The translations under genes and the position numbers were made by a program. Below the pieces are notes generated by a model, which saw nothing but the letters and a program-made list of their open reading frames with translations, was not told where the DNA came from and searched no databases. 64,000 nucleotides of DNA from Siphonodentalium dalli (taxonomy: Eukaryota; Mollusca; Scaphopoda; Gadilida; Siphonodentaliidae), in NCBI GenBank assembly GCA_032622095.1, contig CP136066.1, positions 188,332,716-188,396,715 of the forward strand, written 5' to 3'. Shown in pieces: positions 33,700-44,978 of this stretch (within the stretch, counting starts at the first letter, position 1; every line of letters starts with the position of its first letter).

Positions 33700-35216
33700 A
33701 GTTCACAGAATATACAAATATCACAAGAAACGCGAACGTATATGCATTTGTTATTTGGTTCAATTAGGATGTTTCTGTCGAAATAAACAAAAAGAATGAA
33801 AAATCTCATAATGGGATTATGTAGGTTGTTAACAACTGTAAAATTACATTGAGACAAAATAATGAATGGTATGCATTCATGCGAGTAGACTGTGGAATGC
33901 TGGACACCCTAATCAACGTGTCGAGATTTAACTATTTCTATACTAATAATCATTGATCAGTATTTCCCTTAGGACATGTTCAGGTAATAAGTTCAACAAA
34001 CGTCCATAATTATCTGAACATTTGCGCCAATGAATAGGAATACCTATGCACTTCAATTAAAGTCAAACGTAACTCACAATAGTATCAAATGGTGGATGTT
34101 AGATACAAATGAAAGTGAGAAACATTTGACGTTAATTGACTGACATCATAGAACGGCGTTGACAGAGGGTCAGCGACGTAAAAAAAAAAATGATATTAGT
34201 CGTCAAAAGTAGATAACATCAAGATGTATTTCGGGGCAGTCGTGCCCCATCCCCCCTCCCCTGTACTTCGTATCTTTTCGCCTGTGTTGTCTGTTCATTT
34301 TTCCTGAACACCCCTCCAAATGAATAATATATCATTCCCATGTTTACAGTTATAACTTGGTGGACGAATCCATTTAGTATACATGAAGGGTTTATAAAGA
34401 AGCCACATAAATTTGACCGATCCAGCCCAAAATTGTATTCTGGTCGTATGTGCCAGGTCCACTTAGTAATGTGTTCGTGTAACAAACAGTATATAAACTC
34501 TCTCGTACAGGCTCTATCCAAACAGTGTCCACACTCATATGTTTACACGAGGCAGTCCTGCAGACGACATGATAACGCATCCAGACGACAAACACATATT
34601 CTCGCCATCAACGAGAATTCAGTCTATCATACATCTCATTAACTAAACGTGATTTATGGCGTAAATATAATTATTTCTCCACAAGAATAAGATTACGAAT
34701 AAGAGAAAATAAAAGTGTCATTAATTAAATAGCAGATGGAAAAGTAGACTGATCTAACTGATAAGGCCTATTTTAATTACAATAATTCCGTTACGGCCTA
34801 CACAGGCTTCATCTCATTATCTCAACAAATAGCATCGCTCCGGGCCGGTAGTAAAATCACTTCTAGTATCTAGTCTCCCTTTACCATCTGAAACATAGAG
34901 ACCATTGTCTTGAGGACAATTGGCCTTGTTTAATTGAGAATGAGCGGTTGTAAAAATGTCGTCCGGCATACCGGTGCTGTCGTAAATTTAATTAATATCG
35001 GCCATTGCAGGCCCGCAGTTAGAACTCTGAACAGAGATGTCTTTCACTGGAACCATAATGTCACGCGACCTGTGACGTACTGCACGTGATGTCATGTCAG
35101 GATACATAACGCACCGGAAATAAACTAATCAACTTGATGTCTTTTCTGTAAAACACGTATGGATATATACGAATGGGTCAACCATATACATTTAACCAGC
35201 CAATATACTCAATCTG
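33700..35216. other. no gene recognised
   Basis: Overlapping ORFs of 67-100 codons on both strands at 34219-34642 have no identifiable domain. A short motif near 34320-34370 is shared with 5380-5430. No splice-supported exon can be argued. Confidence 0.4.
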
Positions 35217-35857
35217 GGTTCACGATTAGATAGCGGTTGATATTCAATCGCAATAACATGTGCCAGGCACCATGTCAACTGGGGGAATGTAGCATTCTAC
35301 TAACATGGCCGAAAATCTAAAGCAAATCGACCATACCACTCCAAAGAAAACATCGTCTGAACTACGCTCAAATGTAAATATTTACTTCTAGATTCGGGAC
35401 GCAACTATCGGCGATAAACTTATGAAAATAATTTCGCCATCGAGAGTCACTGAATTTCATTAATATATCAGAATGACGGTGTGTGTTGCCAATTTGGATA
35501 TGATATTTGTAAAATATTACTATTTTGAGGAAGATTATTCACCATTTCTATTTGACCAGCCTACTGGAGTGTTTAATATCACTTTAATGCGAGGATTATT
35601 GACGATATAACGCAGATGTTTGAAGAAGCACTTTAAAAGAGCGTCACCCAACCTTTTCACACACCCACCCACACAAAATAGGCGAATTTATTGTAAATTC
35701 TCTCATACAAATCTCCATTATTTCGTCAAAGTACGTTCTATATAGAGTTATCACCCTTCCGATTAACTCGGGATACTCATTTCAAAATGTAATCCTAACC
35801 TCACGTGGCACATGTTTCTGCGATTGAATATCAATTCGCTATCTAATCGTGAACCAC
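35217..35857. mobile_element. 640-bp element with about 50-bp terminal inverted repeats
   Basis: GGTTCACGATTAGATAGCGG, TTGATATTCAATCGCA and ACATGTGCCAGGC at the left are complemented at the right by GCACATGTTTCTGCGATTGA, ATATCAATTCGCTATCTAAT and CGTGAACCA (35804-35857). The interior contains the family also inserted at 28753. A second CGCTATCTAATCGTG lies just outside at 35871-35885. No ORF. Confidence 0.78.
35275..35607 (-). repeat. interior repeat, inverted copy of 28753-29068
   Basis: GGGGGAATGTAGCATTCTAC, GACCATACCACTCC, ATTTCGCCATCGAGAGTCAC and GCCTACTGGAGTGTTTAATA are complements of blocks in 28753-29068. Several small indels separate them. Confidence 0.75.
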
Positions 35858-36692
35858 GATTAAGTATGTTTCGCTATCTAATCGTGTGCGTATTAGGTGT
35901 ATTTAACACATGTAGCTACGGATTTGAAGTAAAAATAATAACGATGACATTATATAAAAATCTCAGTTATAAGTTAATGGGAATATATATGATTTGACAA
36001 GAAAGCAAGTGGTTGTTGGTTGTCAAAATCCATTTAAATTGTTTGAATATTTGCAGTGTCCTTAATATCTCAATTATTATAGTGCTTAGGGTCCTGAAAT
36101 TGAATTTACTAGTCCACATGGCGTATTATCTATTTTCCAAGAATATAACGTTATGGAGATCCTGGAAACCCTAATCTACAGAACCATGCAAACATAACCA
36201 CTTCAAAGTACCATTCCGGCAAAAGAAACGCGCTGTTTTTTGTTTCGACATCCAGAAAACTTGAATGTTAGGGTCAGTGGCGTCTGGTGTGTTCATGACT
36301 TTTCTGTGACTGTGAGTATGCGACATATCTCTATTGGCAAAGTTAGCGACAACGCCAACAAAGAACACAAATTAACGAGTTAATTAGTTTTATCCTCTAA
36401 TTGATCTCATCATACAATCTTATCTTTGTGGTAATATGTAACAACCATATCTCTAATCGAATGAATGCACATCTTATGTGCACGTGGCCTTGACCTATGT
36501 AGGGTTTGCGCTCGAAATGTCCAAACATTATCATTAATACCCCTGAACTTATATGTTTGTCATTGCAGAGAGACGAACAACCTGTTACAAACAAATTAAG
36601 TATATTAGCCCCATTGCAAACTTGGCAGGACATCGAATTTCTGACTAATATTTAAACCACGATCAACTGTTTTGTAAAAGTTTGATTATGGC

Positions 36693-36835
36693 AAATATTC
36701 AAATTCAAATTCAAATTCTTTATTGTTAAAAACCAAATATTTGGTTATAACCAAGAATGACAAACATAAAAAAGCAAACACAAATAAAACATGATTTCTG
36801 TACACAAATGTCATGAGCAATATATATCAAATGAA
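36693..36835 (-). mobile_element. LINE 3' terminus with ATTTGA hexamer tail
   Basis: Minus strand: GGTTATAACCAAATATTTGG, then AACAATAAAGAATTTGAATT and three ATTTGA hexamers ending at about 36693. A short tandem tail after AATAAAG is characteristic of target-primed insertion of CR1/L2-like elements. No ORF2 residues can be read upstream within 300 bp, so it is strongly 5'-truncated. Confidence 0.55.
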
Positions 36836-38729
36836 TTGAGACAAGTGAAGATCACACATTGCAGTTACATAACTTGTATAGGCGTATACTTAAATAATGG
36901 GAAGCTATAATATTTATTTAATTAAGTTATCTGCATAATGTATATTGTTTCCAGCAATGATGCAATGTGATTAAAATAGTAATTTGGCTATAATCACGTG
37001 TTCTGGTCAGAAACAGAGGCAAGATATGTTGTTAAGTTTGTATCAGATAGCCTTATTTTATAGCATTCTTTTATGAATTTCCAAAAAAAATTAACAGCAT
37101 ATCTGCATGACCATTTTGTGAAAACTAACGAAGATGACAAACCACTTTCTGATCGCTAGGTTGATAGAGGCGTCGATTGGGTTTCCCTTTGTACTGTAAT
37201 ATAAATCGGCACACGTAATGGACAATCGCTCTCCGATTATGTTCGTTGTGAGTAAATCGTTCAAGTCACATATGAAAAAAACAACAACATTGTAACAAAA
37301 ATCTTGATTGTTTTCCAAATGAAAGTTTTTTTTGTTGCCATTGACAACTTATATATATAGGCAAGCGACAGTGCAAACACTGGACATCCGCAGCCTGGTA
37401 AGGGCCTGCCATGGGATTGCGACGAGAACACACCCACGGCAACCTTCTGAACTGAACGGAGATTGGAATGCGACCAGAACGCCCCCGCTTGCAACATTCT
37501 GAACTGAACGGAGGGTTGGACATCAACAACGTCATTCGTGCCTTAAGAACATGTTAACTAACTTATTTCCACCATAATATTTTCAAACCCAGAATTTAGG
37601 AATTGTTAGCTACTTTGACCAATGTGAAAAGGTGCGCTCACTTTTTGTTTATGATGCCCCCACCCCCGTGCCAACCAACCTTTTAGTTAGTGACCAATTA
37701 TGGGCTACATTTTTGCGAATATATATAGTTGCAGCGATAATGTTGTCTTTTATAGGTGCCCGTTATCCCGTTTAATCAAGGCTTTGAAAAGTTCAATTTC
37801 CGAAAATAATTACGTATATCTTGCAACGATCTAGGATTATACTTTAACGAAATAACGGGCAAATTAATGCGGCACAAAGTCGTACCTTGAAGTTTGAAAT
37901 CATGGCGTAGTATTTTAGTTAAAAAAAATTCGAATGCCACGAAAAAATAATCATTCGGATTGGGTTATTGGCGAGGCATGGTCATTGATTTTACATAACA
38001 CGTGCACGCGTATGTGGAACACCACGCCAGCAGTGTTCAGTTTTCAGTTTTCTATTGCCTATGTAGGCATCTATTATTATGACAACAAAACCGAAAATCC
38101 AAAGTGGCACAAGAAGCACGTGTTATAGGAAGACGAAGCGCATGCGGGGAGGTAATTCTTACTCCGATTTAAAGCGTTATATACAGGACATAATACATAT
38201 TGAATAAGTTCTTTGCGACACAGCGTTTAGCCACTTTAATGGCTTCGATGGGTACCTATGAAGAGTCTCTCACCTGGGGCCCCAAGCCTTTCAAGATCGC
38301 GATTAAAATATATATAATTAGAGGGTATATCTTCAATTTCATCTCGGCATATTATCGCGACAGGCAGTCTCATCTCCAACTGTGTTTGTTACCACTTCAT
38401 CCACACAAAACAACTTCTAAATACCGTAAATATGACCATAATGAGACGCCTTCGTATCTATATCCACCTGCAATACCGGCGACTAATGGCGAAATGAAAA
38501 CATGTTAATTTCTGAGTCATGCCATACAAACGTCGGTTTAATATCTGCAGAGGGGCGAGTGGGTCTCATAAAATCGAGTGATTGATCGGTTCTGGTTTTG
38601 CGTCGTTTCAGCCGTATCACGTCATATATGACCTCAGCTTTACTTGTGGAGGAAAGACCGAGGATTATTTTCATTACCAGAACCACGGACAAACCGGCCC
38701 AGATACACGGATGAGGTTATCCTCCCATG

Positions 38730-38730
<1 letters not shown>
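36836..38730. other. no gene; small 54-bp duplication
   Basis: At 37415-37512 the block GCGAC.AGAAC..CCC, C.TTCTGAACTGAACGGAG occurs twice in tandem (54-bp period). A 102-codon plus ORF at 38200-38508 is unrecognised. Confidence 0.45.
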
Positions 38731-38797
<67 letters not shown>

Positions 38798-38800
38798 TTT
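38727..38800. repeat. (TA)n microsatellite
   Basis: About 70 bp of alternating T and A with a single G interruption (AGATAT) near 38764. Ordinary slippage locus. Confidence 0.97.
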
Positions 38801-38879
38801 TATTTTTTAAATAAGGTTATCTTACCTTTGCATGGACCCTAAATCCCGCGGTTATCTGGCATAGAATCGCCACTTGGGG

Positions 38880-38935
38880 GGCTTATGATGGCCGAATGCG
38901 CTATGAACCTTACCGACAGAGTCACTGGTACCCTA
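38880..38935 (-). repeat. weak tRNA-SINE-like head
   Basis: Minus strand reads GGGTACCAGTGACTCTGTCG then GTAAGGTTC, resembling the A-box end of the SINE at 337-451 with substitutions. No B box follows, so it is a truncated or decayed copy at best. Confidence 0.3.
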
Positions 38936-39049
38936 ATATTATCTGATTGATTGAGTGATTGGATTGGATTGACTTTAAAATTGGTGCACTTTTCTTTATG
39001 GTTGAATAATTGATATTGGTTGGTGCAGATGAAGTGCACGGTGTCGAAT

Positions 39050-39078
39050 AGTACGTATAGTACGTATAGTACGTATAT
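39050..39078. repeat. 9-bp tandem repeat AGTACGTAT x3
   Basis: Three exact copies of AGTACGTAT in a row, each nearly self-complementary (TACGTA core). Confidence 0.9.
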
Positions 39079-39625
39079 GGATAGTGTGATATGTTGGAAG
39101 TTTATCCTTTGATCACTTCACCCTTGAACATATATTTGAACCCTTGTGCAAGCAGACCTTTAAAAAAAAAGAAAAAAGAAGTCCATTCACCTCCAAAAGT
39201 ATATGTAACTGGCTGCAAAGTTCCCAGATAATTTATAAGCAAAAAAAAAACTCGCCAGCATATAATTGGAATATGACCGGTCAAACATGTTGCCTTGCGA
39301 TATTCCGGAACACAACTTGAATTCACCATATTTATGTTTAGACTTGTTTCTAAGTTACATGCATAATTTACAATCAATTATTGAAATATAATAATGTCTT
39401 CATCGCTTATATATGGTCCTTGGTGTACAGGTCATGTTATACACATGTGGTCAAGCTATAGTATACCGACTAGTGATAGTATACAACTCATAGTAATAGA
39501 GCTTGGTTTCGGTGAGAGCTTTCTCTAAACACAGCTTTTCAGAGTTTTCATTGTTGGTCACTAAAATGTGTCAAATGACCACTGTTCCTGAATTATTTTC
39601 GCTATGTTTATCAATATGGAATAAA

Positions 39626-40470
39626 ATGTCAATGAATAAAATATAATAGCGGGTTAGTTATTATTAGTGTGCACGACTGGACAAGAATTCGCCATTCTCC
39701 GCCTTGAGTATCTATCGCGTATATTTATCTACAGTGTACTCAGTAGCCATTTGCATGTGACATCAGCTATTTCTTAACCTTGCTATCTGAAAACTTTTCT
39801 CACATCACAGAATGAAGCGAAACTGTCAACACATATTCTTGTGTTTCAGTTCTAACAGTGCATGGATAATGCTTCTAGCCCTCATTCATGCTATTCTCCA
39901 TCCCTATCTATATGATAGTCAAGAGTGACGAAGACCCACATTTCAAATATGTTATCAACTTGTTGAATTTTGAGCACTATCGAACATAGCCACAAACAAG
40001 TGAGAAAGCATCGTCACTATAAGGCAAGGACCGCCAGACAACCGCCCATATATGTCTTGTATTTCCATGCATATTTATGCATTATATATCACATAAATAT
40101 ATGTACATATTGTAAATGTGTTATAAACACATTTGCAATATGTACATATATTTACGTGATAACGCATATGTAGTTGACAGTTGATGTTTACATGGTCTCC
40201 TACCTTGCTGGACGTTAACAATATAATTTACCAGCAAATACTCTCAGTACACATGTCTTTATATAAAGTTTATATTACCGGTATACGGTGCTCGAAATGG
40301 CCCTTGTACGTGAAAGGGGAATGACTTTCTGTCGTTAAGGTACCAATATGGCTGCAAATGTCAATGAATAGAATATAATAGTGGGTTAGTTATTATTAGG
40401 GCGCACGATTTCAACGGCTGGACAAGTATCCCAACATGTCAAGGCGCCATTGTTACGCTTTACTGATAGC
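39626..40470. repeat. imperfect direct repeats 730 bp apart
   Basis: AAATGTCAATGAATAAAATA followed by TAATAGCGGGTTAGTTATTA and GGACAAG, CTTGAGTAT (39626-39712) recurs at 40356-40472 with an insertion of about 25 bp. The pair brackets the palindrome at 40087-40161. Confidence 0.75.
40087..40161. repeat. 75-bp near-perfect palindrome
   Basis: TATCACATAAATATATGTAC and ATATTGTAAATGTGTT are mirrored by AACACATTTGCAATAT and GTACATATATTTACGTGATA, with two mismatches and a loop of only 2-3 bp. It has no TIR beyond the arms themselves. Confidence 0.92.
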
Positions 40471-40472
40471 CC

Positions 40473-40778
40473 TTGAGTATTTGTAATAACAGAGTTGTGG
40501 TTTTCTATGAGTTTATTAAAATTCTATTCAGCGAATTTTCAAGTACCCGAGCAAGCATCATGCTACCGCGGCCCAGTTTATTCTCAGTGGTATACTTGTC
40601 TTTGTTCTGGTCGCGGGAGCAGACATATATTACGTTAGAACTCAAGCAATCAGACACACCACGTGAGCACAGGGACACTTATCACATTCGAGAACAGCAC
40701 GCAACATTCACGCCATTTCGTTTCGAAAAAGTTTTAAATGATGCGTTTCGAGAATTCGCTGCAGTGTCCAGCACTTGA
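40473..40778 (+). CDS. unrecognised 101-codon ORF, doubtful
   Basis: Open frame with no known motif. From the internal Met at 40561 the N-terminus (MLPRPSLFSVVYLSLFWSRE) is hydrophobic enough to resemble a weak signal peptide, followed by a charged stretch. There is no repeat copy in the window and no neighbouring exon I can identify. A chance ORF is the default reading. Confidence 0.12.
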   Translation: MSICNNRVVVFYEFIKILFSEFSSTRASIMLPRPSLFSVVYLSLFWSREQTYITLELKQSDTPREHRDTYHIREQHATFTPFRFEKVLNDAFREFAAVSST

Positions 40779-41753
40779 AGCCTGTTGAGACGGAGGTTAC
40801 TAATGTTGGGATATCAGCACCGCTGAGCTGTTGTTGCGGCCGAACAGATGATCAAAACCCCAAGTCAACAGCTTTTACGCGCTATCTGATCTAACGCTTG
40901 TTTTCCCTTGTTCGTGGCATCTGTTTATGTTAACCTGACGTGTAGATATAGACAGTTATGGTGGCGACAAAGTGCACGTATACCGTAAAGGTAAAAAAAT
41001 CGACATTTCCGATAGGTAAGAGGACATGTGTACTGCTGACGAAATGACATAATCTCACAAGACAATTTAATATTTACACTCATACCTGCAATCACGCTGT
41101 GGAACTTGAAAGGACGTTGATTGATTGGTTGAAATGAACTCACGTGACGTCGCGCGCGATGCACAACTCGTTTGAATATTGTATATGGAAGCAACTTGCA
41201 GCAATAGATGTACCAGAAAGTTTATTGTTGGGTTCCATAAAGTATGAGTACAAGTCCGTCAGACAGTTTGTGGTTATAATACACCAAATACAAATTAGTA
41301 GAGTGATTTCCCTGGGACCCCCAAGCTGGGGTCAGCATAAAAAAAAATCCTGGCAGCTGAATGGTCAAAGATACATGGATGAAAAGCGCACGAAAAAATG
41401 CACAAACGTGTTTCCCGACGAGAAACATCAAATATAGCCACATGGTGAACAGTTACGGCTGTCAAATTGGCGAATAATTTATGGGAAGAGTTGGTGTTTT
41501 TTTCGATGTCATTTTTTTCTCTCCATTTTGAGGGTAGTGTGACGTTTGTCAAAATGCAGCGTGATGCAATACGTTGGGCACATTTTCGTGCGTCTAAAAG
41601 GACGTTCTTCAATTTTTGATACTCGTGCAGGGTCAAATCTTTCCTGCGAATACAGACCAGCGGGATTTGTTAACACTGAGGCATATGTAACTCATTTGGT
41701 ACATTGTAACATTGTGTGCAGAGATCCACACTAATCAACAGGAACAGGATTTG

Positions 41754-41777
41754 CGTGCCCGCCCGAAGGGCGGCACG
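41754..41777 (-). other. stable 3' RNA hairpin of the retroelement
   Basis: CGTGCC-GCCC-TTC-GGGC-G-GGCACG on the minus strand: a ten-pair stem with one bulged G and a three-base loop (or a UUCG tetraloop in the alternative register), only about 10 bases from the CCTGTT tail. L2/UnaL2-type LINEs need a 3' stem-loop for reverse transcriptase recognition. The position fits that role by analogy. Confidence 0.6.
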
Positions 41778-41887
41778 AGGACGGTGTGGGCTCACCCGGA
41801 GGTCGCCCTTACGCCCTGTCTTGAGTTTTCTTGGTATTGGGAACCAGTCTAGGCCTAGGCTCAGGAGGGTCAGGTGAGGTTGGGTTC

Positions 41888-42625
41888 TTAGCTACTGCTG
41901 GATTTTTTCTTTTTCTTTTTCTTTTTCTTGCTTTCTTTTCGTTGCTTTTTAGATGGTGGAGCACAAGATGGTGATGTATGTGAGGGCTCGTCTTCATCTG
42001 AGGAGTTTTTGGTGCCGCCGAAAATTCCCCGTAGTAACATTAGTCCGTTCTCCCCTATATCTTCGGCTGTGAGTGGAGACTTAACTTCGTCTTCCCAGTC
42101 TGAGTCTGAGTAGCTTCCTCTCACGGATCCGGCGGTTTCTTCTTTGCTTGAGGTCGAAGGCTCCGGCTCGGTATAATCCGGAGTCTTCGGAACGAAGTCA
42201 GAGGGGTCCTCGTCTTCGTGTTCAGTATCCACGTCTGGCCGTGATGGTGGTGGTGATGGTGGTGGTGGTGATTCCATCCCCTGGGCAGACTGGGCCGGGA
42301 TCTCAGCTGTATGGGCGGTGTCGACTGGTGAGATTTCCGTCGATTTTTTCGCTTTCCATGCTGCGAGTCTCTTGGCATCTCTCTTTTTCATCGATGGTGT
42401 TTTCTTCTTTTTCTTGTTCGTCTGTTGTCGTGGTTTCCGTGCTGATCTGGTGTTTTCCTGTCCGGTAGGGAGCCCTGAAAAGGGCTTTACCGGGCCGGAC
42501 TGGAAGTCCAGAATCAGCTGGTATCCGCCTTTGTGAGCGTGGAATGACCAGCTCAAACAAGGCGTGACATGCATGGCGTCCAGAATATTGGTGACACTAA
42601 TTGGGCTTAGCGGTGGCGAGTTCAT
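41888..42625 (-). CDS. lysine-rich, acidic-linker protein, putative retroelement ORF1
   Basis: 245 residues, complete from ATG to stop; the longest ORF of the window. Residues 1-45 form a small hydrophobic/aromatic region with SWSFHAHKGGYQLILDF at 25-41. Residues 60-95 are strongly basic and include KTPSMKKRDAKRLAAWKAKK. Residues 100-220 are low-complexity Pro/Ser/Asp/Glu with a run of prolines near 120-127. Residues 226-241 are nearly all lysine, then four serines end it. There is no zinc knuckle, RRM or enzyme motif. The basic segments could bind RNA or act as nuclear signals (inference). The start is the first ATG after 57 bp of leader inside the 12-bp repeats. Overlapping ORFs in other frames are shadows. 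Confidence 0.6.
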   Translation of the reverse strand: MNSPPLSPISVTNILDAMHVTPCLSWSFHAHKGGYQLILDFQSGPVKPFSGLPTGQENTRSARKPRQQTNKKKKKTPSMKKRDAKRLAAWKAKKSTEISPVDTAHTAEIPAQSAQGMESPPPPSPPPSRPDVDTEHEDEDPSDFVPKTPDYTEPEPSTSSKEETAGSVRGSYSDSDWEDEVKSPLTAEDIGENGLMLLRGIFGGTKNSSDEDEPSHTSPSCAPPSKKQRKESKKKKKKKKKSSSS

Positions 42626-42694
42626 CCTGAGAGGTGGCGATCCAAGCTCTCTGGAGGTCCGACTGCGAATCTAACGATGATAATCCACACTAAT

Positions 42695-43174
42695 GTCATA
42701 CCAAGGAGGTTTTCATCCCAGTTTTGATGACACGCGTGTAATCTCAAAGTTGTACACAGGATTAAGTCCCCTTGATAACTGTTACTCGGGATTGATATGT
42801 TCATCTTAACAGGGGTCGGGTATGGACAAAAGACTTGATACTCACCTCAGTGTTCCAAATTTATCCAAAATGTGGCTCTTGAATTCTCAAATGCACAATT
42901 AAATGCGCCAAGTTTAACATAGTTTTGACTATTTGGGTGATTGGATTCTTGTCAAATGTCCACCCACTCTATATAAAAAACTAACAGTAAATTGAAGAAA
43001 TTTGGCAGCCAAAAATCTATGAGTGGGTGTAACGACCAGGCATATAGACGTCAATTGCATGATTTCATGCGTGGTCCCCATGTTGACCATCGTCATAGTG
43101 ATGTCATCGCATGCATTAGATTTGTATTTTTGACCGACCCTCTTTTTTTTTATAACTATGCTTGTGTTTTTCAA
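42695..43174. other. no gene recognised
   Basis: Short ORFs on both strands only. TGGCAGCCAAAAATC and its surroundings show no repeat partner in the window. Confidence 0.4.
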
Positions 43175-43265
43175 ATGTCGATGTTCTGCCTGTAATGTTT
43201 CAATGGTTGTTTAGATTAATGTGAATCTGGGGTCGGTCTGACTATATATGTATTTTCTTTATACC
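43175..43265 (+). repeat. dispersed repeat (partner 50658-50745)
   Basis: TCGATGTTCTGCCTGTAATG, CATTGGTTGTTTAG-like, and TCTATATATGTATTTTCTTT blocks appear in the same order after the LINE end at 50651. This suggests a shared dispersed repeat or LINE-associated flank. Confidence 0.65.
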
Positions 43266-43474
43266 CATCAGTGCAACGTCAAACTATTATTGGTATGAAA
43301 TTTCTAACTGCGGTTGATTCAGGCATGAAATTTCCAACCGTTGGACACTTGTGGCCAAAGTTGAGTGGGGTGAAACACCAGCACCCCCACCAGGTCAATG
43401 CGTCAGCGTATTGGTATAATATGCACTGATTTAATTATATTTTAAACTAATTTATTTTATTTAATCTCATATAA

Positions 43475-43745
43475 ACTTAGAAATGGGCGGAGCCATTTCA
43501 AATTTAATCAGAAATCATGAAACGCAAGTTTAATTGCTAAAACCTTTCATGACGGGAGCTGTGGTGGCGAAACATTAAAGACACTGTGGTCGACCTATAG
43601 ACGACTCGCATATATAAGAGAATGCATTGGCACTTTGAGGAGACTATACTTATGTGTTTTACCATGTCCCGTTACATGCAGGAAAAGCGCATTTCCGTAA
43701 CAATTCTCGCTTTGGTTATTGGTGGATCATTATTTTGTTAACCTT
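43475..43745 (+). repeat. dispersed repeat (partner 46524-46772) with a MITE remnant inside
   Basis: AAATGGGCGGAGCCATTT, GTTTAATTGCT and, after an interruption, ACTTATGTG, CCCGTTACA and AAAGCGCATTTCCGTAACAA are matched at 46524-46772. The interruption at 43547-43640 begins AACCTTTCATGACGGGAGCT and ends with a half copy of the 69-bp palindrome (CTCGCATATATAAGAGAATG). It is therefore a decayed relative of the MITEs at 7856 and 59954. Confidence 0.75.
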
Positions 43746-43979
43746 AAAACCCCGAAATAGACGTGTTGCCGTCATCGATGTATTTCCATTCATACATGAA
43801 CGTGGATAACCAGGGGCTTTGTTTGTGTTGGGGTTTCCATCTTAGAAATCCGATTGCATCCCCAATAAGTCCAACTACCCGATTCTAAGAATCTTAATTT
43901 CCACCCCATTGAGTTGGAATTTTCTAACTGATACCTTAGACTCTCTAACTGTGGGAAAATATCAGTCATTTCTTGTTTT

Positions 43980-44245
43980 CTAGAAAAGTGAGATAATTAA
44001 TTTCTTGATATTTAAGAAATTATTTCTTACCTTTTTCTAATTACTGAGAAATTACTTTCTTGGACTTAAGAAAATAATTAGTTCTTACCGTTTTCTAGAT
44101 TATGAGAAAATGACTTTCTAGGATTTAAGAAATTATTTCTTTTTCTTACAATTATGCAATTTAAGAAATTATTTCTTACCATTAAGAAATGAGAAAGCTA
44201 ACGGATTCTTTGTTAGAAAATTGTAAGAAAAATAATTCATAATTT
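43980..44245. repeat. AT-rich degenerate repeat of AAGAAATTATTTCTTA type
   Basis: At least four occurrences of the self-complementary AAGAAATTATTTCTTA or close variants, spaced about 60-75 bp. They alternate with GAGAAATTACTTTCTTGGA. Any transcript would be a series of hairpins. Non-coding. Confidence 0.8.
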
Positions 44246-44830
44246 TAATTTCTATAAGATATTGTTTATCTAAATATTGGAAAATTTTATGTAAGACAAT
44301 TTTCAAGGAAAACTCACAAGATATTAGTTCTTGTTTTAATTTTTTTCTCAAAATAAGAAAATCCTTTTTGGCAGTGCATGTACGTCTTTTTGCGGCCAGT
44401 CTGTTTCAGAGTAATTCTTTTCTTAGACATGCTTCCGTGACCCGGTACTCAAATGCTATTTCATTGTCCAGTGCTTACGATTACAAATTAAGCTAAATTT
44501 GCCGATTTCGGCTATGGTGACCCAAGACTCCGTTCTACTCATAATTAAATGGTCAGTTAAGGTGAATTTGCATATAGTTATACCCGACTGTGTGATTTCT
44601 AGGTGCTAACATACCCCGAATTTGCGATATTTGGCCAAACTATCCGTCTTTAGATTATTTGCTGTAAAGGCCAATTTACTAGACAGGTCATTGCCGGCAA
44701 ACAATGATTCTAGTCACTCCCGTATTTTTTGACATATTCCAAATAATGGCCCATTCGGTTCGATGTTTTCAATGAAACAAGGACAATTTTAGAATTGTGG
44801 TACTTTATATAATTTACCGAATATTGGTTG

Positions 44831-44978
44831 GAATATCTACACCTTTTGGTTGGATATGGGAATTATCTCATGAGTGATGACAAAAACAATGAATTTCCAC
44901 GAGCCACGAGTGGAAATTAATTTTTTTGTCAAAACGAATGAGATAATTACCATATCCTACCAAACAGAGTAGATGTTC
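44831..44978. mobile_element. 148-bp palindromic MITE
   Basis: GAATATCTACACCTTTTGGT, GGATATGGGAATTATCTCAT and GACAAAAACAATGAATTTCC are mirrored by GGAAATTAATTTTTTTGTC, AATGAGATAATTACCATATC and CAAACAGAGTAGATGTTC around the centre GAGCCACGAG. Arms are about 70 bp with a few mismatches. Confidence 0.9.

Larger units (their letters stand above)
41736..42682 (-). mobile_element. ORF1-only non-autonomous retroelement, about 0.95 kb
   Basis: Minus-strand order: 57-bp leader from 42682, a 245-codon ORF (42625-41888), about 110 bp of untranslated DNA, a stable hairpin (41777-41754), then a short tandem end CCTGTTCCTGTTG touching the 12-bp repeat. No reverse transcriptase is present. The layout is that of a half-LINE (ORF1 plus 3' end) mobilised in trans, analogous to mammalian HAL1. 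The alternative, a processed retrocopy of a host gene, is less likely without a poly-A tail. No second copy is seen in the window. Confidence 0.6.
41724..42694. other. 12-bp direct repeat bounding a retro-insertion
   Basis: ATCCACACTAAT occurs exactly at 41724-41735 and 42683-42694. The 947 bp between contain one complete ORF and its 3' region in minus orientation. The length and exactness match a target-site duplication from target-primed reverse transcription. Confidence 0.72.

Noticed and set aside
39626-40470. LTR retrotransposon flanked by the direct repeats
   Set aside because: The repeats are under 90 bp and imperfect, and there is no primer-binding site, polypurine tract or gag-pol frame between them.
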